Assembly (NCBI GenBank): GCA_008711295.1
Contig: VUYV01000016.1
Coordinates: 3,638,101-3,702,100 of the forward strand
Length of the DNA stretch: 64,000 nt
Reading direction: 5' to 3'
From: Anarhynchus alexandrinus
Taxonomy: Eukaryota > Chordata > Aves > Charadriiformes > Charadriidae
Of the stretch, positions 56,480 through 64,000 are shown one piece after another. Positions within the stretch are counted from its first letter, which is position 1. Each line of letters starts with the position of its first letter. The position numbers and the translations under genes were made by a program. The notes below the pieces were generated by a model. It was not told the origin of the DNA, made no database searches, and saw only the letters and a program-made list of their open reading frames with translations.

Positions 56480-59400
56480 CTAGAGATGAAAAAAGAGCAG
56501 AAACATATGTAAAATTATCTGCCTATAATATATACATTGTGTTCTTCCCCAGCACTGCATGTCTTTCCAATTAGTATCTGTAATTGTAGTAAGTATACAA
56601 AAACTTTCTGAACACAAAGCATATTCAACATTCATTCATTCAGGTAGGAAATAAATTACATCCATATTTTTTCTTTAGCTGGAAGACTAATGCCAAATAC
56701 CAATATCTCCCACTCACCCCTGGATCATTAGCAAACACATAACCAACAATTCTGCCACTTTTATTAAGTTAATAGATCTCAACAGACCACTTTCAAAGAC
56801 CTCACAAGTAAGATTTTGATAAACCCTGCTATTTAACCCAAGTTTATAATGAAATTCCAGAACTATTGAGTTCACAAATGTAGGTAAAGGTGGGAGTGAT
56901 AGAAATTATTTTTTAAAGAAAACCAGTTACACATTTTCAGAGTCTCTTGCATAAATAGCAACTCATATATCTTTAAAAACCTATGTTTGGTATGGTCATA
57001 CTTACACAGGCGTAGTATACAAATACTTCAAAATTCTCATTTTGTTTCATCCATAACAATAATGAATCCATAAGCAAATATTCAAACAGAACAGGACAAG
57101 GAAACTGAATTTTCCAAAACAGAAGTTGAACTTCCAGAAAGCACTGCCCAGTCTGGAAACTAGTGCATAAGCTCCTTTTTATTCCTTCCTTTCAAGGAAA
57201 AGTTTGTTTACCCAGATTTTGGCACCAGAAGCAATAAGAGGACATGACAGTGTTTAAAGCACAGCTAGTAGTTTAAATGGCCCTGGAATAAAAGCGCTCT
57301 GTCTCACAAGGAGGAGAGGATGGGAGGGAGGGGGTGTCTTAGAGGACTACAGGAAGAATAATTTTTACCACTGCTGTGTCACATTTATGGTCGCTATTAA
57401 AATTCCGGGATTGCCAACCTTTATCATCCGCAATAAGAAAATAAGATTCTTTAGGTAAAAAGAGATTGCCTTTGTAGGTTTTCCAAACAGGATTCACTTT
57501 TCCAGGGCATGTTGCCAGTTATTCAATTGTTTTGAATTGCCTGGTCCCTATGGATGAACTCAGTATAGTTCATATTACTCAACACACACCATTCCTATAC
57601 TTTCCTCTTCCATTATAATTCCAAAACATGGGGAATCAAATATTCTTATATTGTTCAAAAAGGATAATTTCCCCTAACATTTAAGTAATAACTGGCTTGT
57701 AAGGTACAATAATTTACCAGCTGCACCATTTATGGCTTATTAACAACTTAGTTCTCATACTGTAAAGTCAGTTTGACAGGTTATCTGCTCAAAGAGGGAT
57801 AAAAAGAGATAAGCCAGGTCTGTTCCATGAAATCCAGATCTACTTAACTTCCTACAGCCTCATTTCAAAACAAAACCAAAACCCAACCACCACCCCCAAA
57901 GATGCCTACCCCAAACCAAATTTTGGAGCATGCACATTACAGACTCATTCAGGGCTTGGATTTCTGTCTAACAAAAACTGAAGTAAGACCTTTTCACAGG
58001 CGAGCTGTGATTTTTCAGATATTACAGCTAAAGGAATTTTTGATTCATTTGAAAATATGCTACCAATCTCCTTTCGCAACAAACATGGCTCTAAAAAATG
58101 CTCTTAGCCACCTGCCTTCATGCTGACAAGCACAAGCGACCATAGTGGCACTGCTCATATAGCTCAAGAGACTACAGCTCTGCTACTTTTCATTTTGTCA
58201 GACAGCTGGTAGACTTGATATTAGATTCAACTTAAATCACAAGTGCCCAACAACTCTGAAAACTGAATGCAGCCTGCAAACCTGCAAAATCGTTCCTTGA
58301 CCTTATAGACCATTGGCCCCCAGCCCCTTCTTATGGCTTTACATTGCCTCCCCTTGCTGTGGGAAGAAGCGGTCCTGCTACGTGACCGAAATATAAGCAG
58401 AAAGCCTCATAGTTTGAATTTTGCACTATAAAAGGTAGATGGATATGGTCACACAAGTGAACATACACCTACTAGATGCAGGAGACCTGAACCAATGCAC
58501 TTCCAGTTACGAAATGTGAAAAAAATCATTGCATATGGTCCTCTATAAGAGGCAAAAGCCTTAACACCTGAGTCATAAGTCAATGGAGGTAATTTTGTTC
58601 CAGGGCCACTTAATTTCTTCTAGGATCTGAGTTTATAAAGCTGTAGCTTTCAGAATGAATCCCAAATAAACACTGCTGGATTCACTAGATGATGTTAATA
58701 CAAAAGGACATACTGCTCAGTATGTCTCTTCAAACCAAATACTCCTGCTAGTGGCACAATGTCCATTAGACATCGTATCTAGAGTCATATGTTGCATTTT
58801 ATCTACTCCAAAGAACAAAAACTCTCTTATAGAGTGAGTCTCTTCACACTGGCAGTTCTCTATCTCTAGTCTGCAACATTTTTCTTCTGAGAAATAATGG
58901 ATTATTCTTTGAAGGAATGCCTTTTTTTAATAGATGTATTCTCAGCGGTACAAAACTCTATCCTACTGGTGAGCTCAACTGTGATAAAATGACATCTCAG
59001 ATTTCTGAAGGTAAACAATCATTTGATATGGATTTGTTGAGGATGACCAAAACCAAGAGGATCCTTGTGAAAGGCAGAATGCAGCCTTTGTGTTTCCCAG
59101 AGAGAATTATTCCTCCCAGAAAGTTTTGCTGAGGGCACACCAGTCATTAAATATACTGCCTTTTAAAATGACAAAGTTATCACCAGCACTAAGTATTTTG
59201 TTCTTTGATATACTAAGAAATATATTCATGATAGCAGATTCAAGGATACACCAAAGAAATCTAATTTCAGTGTAAATGAAGGATGTCTGACTTACTTCCT
59301 GAACAATTCCATTTCAGGAAAAGTTTTTTTCACCCTGTGGTTTTCCAGCTCCTTGATATGTTTCCTTACTTTCAAGCAGAGCAAACATCTTAACTCAAAA

Positions 59401-62400
59401 GCAATTCCGGAACGTCATATAAATAAAGCCTATGGATAAATTAATCTATGATTTAAGCTTGTATATTGCCACTTATCACTTATAATTATCAAAAGCCCTA
59501 CAGCCTTGAGAAATTTCAGATACACTCAAGTTCATAAAAATTCACTGAGTTCTGAGTTGCCCCAAATAAGCAGGGCAACCTAGAATAACTTCTTATTAAA
59601 AGATTTAAAGTGTAATTTTCAGTATTTTTCAATGTGGTTTCATTTCAATTTCTAGCTATGTTAAAATCTCTTTCATATAGTCTGTACTTTTCATAATTCA
59701 AAAGTATTTTTCCATAGAGCAATTTCCAAATTATTGTATGACTATTACTATACGATATAACTACAATTCAGACAACTTAGCAAGAACTCAATTTTCAGTA
59801 AAAATATGCTCAAATTTTCTTTTAAAAGAGGTTCTTCAAAAGGTTATAGAAAAATTTTCCTCCTTCATACTGAAGGAAACAGTGAGAGTGAAAAACATAC
59901 ATTATGATCAAAGTATAGACATGTTTTTCCCTCTTAACATGAAAGCAGCAGTACAAAGAATAGTTTTACAAATTAGGTATCTAAGTCATACAGACCTTAG
60001 TAGTAAGAACATTCACCTTGCTAATAAGACATATTAGCTATTTTTCATGGATTTTGTAATTGTGATAGCAAGAGGAAAAGTCATTTAAAGAACTTGATAC
60101 TCTCTACCAGTCTGTGTTGTGGATGAGGGAGGAGGAGAAGAAAATAAAAAAGTAAAGGTACCAGCTACTCTAGTTTAATTGTCTCTAAATCTTTCTCACA
60201 CTGGAAATCTATGCAATGTATTGAGCTACATGATCTCTAGATCTAAGCAATTTCTCCCTAGACTTTTAATTTAAATTCACTGTCTGTCAAAAATAACTGT
60301 TTTACTTCTAAGAAATGAAATTCAAGCACTTTTGATATTAGTTTCCCCAGGCATTCCATGAGACTGTGGGGAAGAGAGTGGAAACTATGCTGTTTGTGAT
60401 ATAACCTGATGTTTGTGAACTGTACTTAAGAAAGGCGAGTACTAGAGCTTGAATTTTGTTCATTATTGTAAATAAAACTATCCAGAAGGAAACTACAGTT
60501 TATGCATTTTCCTGGTAGGTCTAAGAATGTCTCTCTAAGAGGACTGGGTTAAAGTCCTAGAAACATTTTAATCTTAGGCTGTGGTGCAATACTTGGTAGC
60601 CACATGATGACCCAGATCCAGGAACAAATCCCACAGCAAAATGACTCCCCCCGCCCAAGAAAACCTTATTTATCCAACCAGTCAATTCCCAACACAATTC
60701 ACCACACAGCTATGCCACCAGCTCAGTACGGGATGAAATACAATAACAAGTCAGCAACGTCACTGAAAAATAGAATGTAAAACCTTAAAAGAAAAAATGT
60801 AGAAATATAACGAGCAGCTTGCAAAGGATGAAAATTTAACATTTCTTAATAAAACCACTGAAATAGCATCTACAACATAACAACGGATGGGAAACACTGA
60901 TCTCAACTGTTTAGGATCAGAAATGCAAAGAGGATATAGCAGGCACCTTCCCAACAACCATTCAAGCACGTTTTTGTTTATAAGCTCACATCTTCTTATT
61001 TGACACTCCAAAACCACCACACCGACATAATCTTGAATATTTATTAAACTACTGTGTATGCCACTAGAAAGAAACATTAGTGAACTGAGTGGAAAACTTT
61101 ACTATTGTTTTTTTAAAGAAAATCTGAAAAAGATCCCTGGAATGTGGAATAGAAAGAGGGGAGGAGATGTTTAAATGATGCTGCCATAAATTCAGTTGGT
61201 GAGCTGAGACAAAAATTGAGAAAGCAGGAGTTAACACGAGCGAAGAGAACAGTGGTGAAGGGAAAAGGCAATACAAAACTTGCAGTTTCATAGCTCAATA
61301 AATAAGGAAAGAGAGAGGGGAAAAAAAGGAGAACAAATAGTCCAGATCTTTCTGTTCAGAGGTGAAAGGAATTTCGGACACCTGAAATTACTCTGTAGGA
61401 AGCTTTTTAAGTAAGGGTAATCAAGTTTTTAAATGAGGCAGGAGGTCATCTCAGCATCAACCTGAATCCTGAAACTAAATTCTGGGCTGCCTGCCAAGTG
61501 AAGAGCAAAACAAAATATCTCTTTACACATGTTATTTCCACAAGCTGGCAGTGTCCTCATTAAGTAAAAAACACCATTTTTTCTTCTTGTGGTCTAAATA
61601 GCACAAACAAAAAAAAATTCCCTCCCTGAAAGGCATGATCATTTTTCACTAACCAACAGCAGCAAAATAGTTTTAGGAATCACTCTTCCATTCAGTCTCA
61701 TTATTTTTAGCTTCAATAGATTTCATACTCTTCAGTACCTTGGACTGCAAAGAATTCGATTCTATCTTAAGAGCCTGGAATAGCTAAATTCAAAGTACAT
61801 CTCTGAGTGATTTTATGAAGTTGAGTCACTGAGACATTGCACATATCTGGACAATATGCACACTCAGTCACCACAAACCCTCAACCCTAGAGAAGACAGT
61901 CAAGTAAACTAAATCTAAAGAGACATACAAATACCTCCAGCTAGAAAACAGATTTCTCCGTCTTAGCTTTCTGCTGCTTTCAAGTGCAAATTGTGAAATC
62001 CAGTGTTTTCTTAGATGGAAGATGCTTTAGCTTGTCCTACCATGGAAAAATTTGCAACCATGTAGATAAAGGTGGGAAGCTACTGTTGCCAAAATATTTG
62101 CTAAAAAATCCTGATGATACTTCCAAACAAATGGGGAGAGCTACGACTAAGTGATAGCTCTTTTCTTTTTTCNATACCTCCCGCAAACCCACCTTATCAA
62201 GATACAGAAGGAGAAATCCCAAAGGTTGACAGTTCCAAACGCATCTGGAAAAGTCAAAACACATAATGGGGATGACCAGACATAATGCAGAACATCTTCC
62301 TTTGATAAACCTGCAGAGGCTACAAATGTACAAAATGAATCTTAGACTTCCTTTCTCCACTAAGGAAAGAAAATAGGAACTTCCTTTCGCTGCTCATTCA

Positions 62401-64000
62401 ATCACTGCCAACTCCATAAGTGCCTTCTCATCCAAAAATTTCTCATGAACAGAGTCTCTAATGAGAGGGAAGCTTTGTACTGAACAAACTGTAGAAGTGA
62501 GACATTTTCCCCATGCTTCTGCAGCAGCCTTTTGTGATTATTTGGCTGGAAGAAATCAGTGATTTCAAAAGATATCTGAAGATGAGCAGCAATACTCGAT
62601 ACTGGTTTGTACCCAACTTTTCAGGTAAAATACCAGAATGACTGGAATTCAGATTTAAAAAAAAAAATAAAAATCACATACTACAAAAGTGGAAAAGAAG
62701 GTCTTCTGTTCATGCTGCATTCCTTTCAAATTACAGGCTGTTTACAGATGTCCTTGCCAAGAAAGTAATATCCCAAATGAGAATTTGACAATTTCCTTCA
62801 GCTTTAAAGTAACTCTGATGTTTTTGCATAGTACATCTGCTCTGCTGCAGGGAAATTTATGCACCCTCGTCATTTTCCCCTGTTGATAACCTTCCTTTTT
62901 CACATTTGATACAGAAAATCAAACAGCTTATTATTAGGTTTAACTGGCGGAATGTTAATGTTCCTTATTTAGTTAATACTAGTTAAAAAACTATTTCATT
63001 CACAATGTGTTTCAGAAGATAAACTAACCAAGAAACGCCTCAGTTTCAGATTTTCAACACGAAGGAAGGAGGAGAAGAAATGGATAAAATTGAGGTTGGG
63101 CAGTCCCAGTGTAACAATACACCATAAACTGGCAGTACAATATTGAGAATACCCCAGTCCACCAAGCCACCTCACATACTCAATGTGTTACGCTCCTCTA
63201 GTATTTAGTTCTACCGCTACAAGAACTAGAGGCTCTGGAAAAAACCCAACACCTCCAGAGGAGAAGGAGGAGATTATTATTATTAATAATAATAATAACA
63301 ATAATAATAAATGTGTGCTTACATTTATTACAATAATGCAATTTTTTCGAAATGCGTATGAGCTTAGTGACATTATATTTAGGTTTCATCAGATCATAGT
63401 AAGATATTTGTGTCATACTTGATGAGAATTCTTTAATTTTTTTCCAACATTATGTATCACAATTTACTTTGGAAAAAATGGATAGCATGGATTGATGTTC
63501 ACCTATTAATTTAATGACAAAGGACAAGAAAAAGTTGATCACAACCGGTTGTTTGTTTTGTATTCTCAAGGTATTTTCACATCTTTATGAAAGCAAAACT
63601 GCCTTAGATTCTGATTCTTTATTTTTAATATATCAACTTCTTACCATAAATTTCACTTCAAATATTCAAGTTGTTATTTACTTGAAATCTACAGTATTGT
63701 GGTCTTGACTGCTGCCAGATTTCAACAAGCAGGTGTTAAAATGAAAACATCTATAATAAAAATACCCAGACAGAAAAGCAAGCCAAGTGCTGCTGTAACA
63801 GACTTCTTGTTAATGAGCAAAAAGATAGTGAAGAGTGTGTGTCTGTAGTGAGACAGATACGCACGTGGATACAACCCCCAGGATAAATGTAGCGTATACC
63901 ACACTTCAAGACAAACATAAAGAGTATATCACAAGTAAAATTCCAGATTTTTCATACTTTGCCTATTATTTCAAAAGAACAGTTATTTCAGCTACCTGAA
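56480..64000 (-). other. USP34: USP34 intron, 5' part of window (at least 7.5 kb)
   Basis: No exon with USP34 similarity was found here. The next upstream exon, which should end with two bases of the codon completed by exon 1's first G, must lie beyond 64000. The stretch holds the ATT/AAT palindrome, scattered A/T-rich sequence and one undetermined base at 62173. All open frames are short and unlike any protein I know. Confidence 0.8.
63273..63310. repeat. ATT/AAT microsatellite forming a perfect palindrome
   Basis: (ATT)4 followed directly by (AAT)4 at 63273-63296 is a 24-bp perfect inverted repeat, followed by ACA and further AAT units to 63310. It could extrude as a hairpin. Lies in the 5' intron. 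Confidence 0.95.

Noticed and set aside
63990..64000. Possible exon start at the right edge (TTCAG followed by GTAGCT on the minus strand).
   Set aside because: Only five bases are visible. The upstream USP34 exon must end with two bases of a split codon completed by G, and the visible end does not match the sequence expected there.
1..64000. CRISPR array, operon, phage or bacterial defence system.
   Set aside because: The DNA is spliced eukaryotic sequence. The only direct repeats are simple, two-copy, or part of CR1.

Overview
This window is animal nuclear DNA, almost certainly from a bird. It is AT-rich, with exons of 36-617 bp separated by GT...AG introns. It carries a 5'-truncated CR1 LINE (about 43612-44008) that ends in the ATTCTATG repeats typical of avian CR1 copies. 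No operon, phage, plasmid or CRISPR structure is present. The species cannot be named from the sequence.

The window lies inside one gene on the minus strand, the very large deubiquitinase USP34. I can place 49 consecutive internal exons, from 56479 (5'-most) down to 1129 (3'-most). All have GT donors and AG acceptors, and all splice phases match. They total 5962 nt, which is one leftover nucleotide of a split codon plus 1987 complete codons with no stop. The true start and stop codons, the promoter and the UTRs are outside the window. Residue numbers below count from the first complete codon of this fragment (Ser, exon 1).

Layout in transcription order: 64000-56480 is intron with no recognisable exon. 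56479-52687 holds exons 1-5 (helical N-terminal part). 52298-50297 holds exons 6-8 (Ser-rich and acidic low-complexity region with a 12-His tract). 48514-41038 holds exons 9-16 (helical-repeat scaffold). 40902-33883 holds exons 17-21 (scaffold followed by a ubiquitin-like segment). 33237-18011 holds exons 22-34 (more scaffold). 13299-3556 holds exons 35-45, the peptidase C19/UCH catalytic domain, with Cys codon 13205-13207, His codon 6541-6543 and candidate Asn codon 4983-4985. 2312-1129 holds exons 46-49, the start of the C-terminal scaffold. The 261-residue spacing from Cys to His agrees with what I recall of mammalian USP34, so the gene looks intact and functional rather than a pseudogene.

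I did not find a previously undescribed biological system. The observations most worth checking are two in-frame tandem splice acceptors (21897-21901 and 52716-52724), a coding poly-His repeat five bases from a splice donor, a strong G-quadruplex motif and a G17 run on the transcription template strand, a perfect 40-bp tandem duplication in an intron, and runs of phase-symmetric exons across the catalytic domain that would allow frame-preserving exon skipping.
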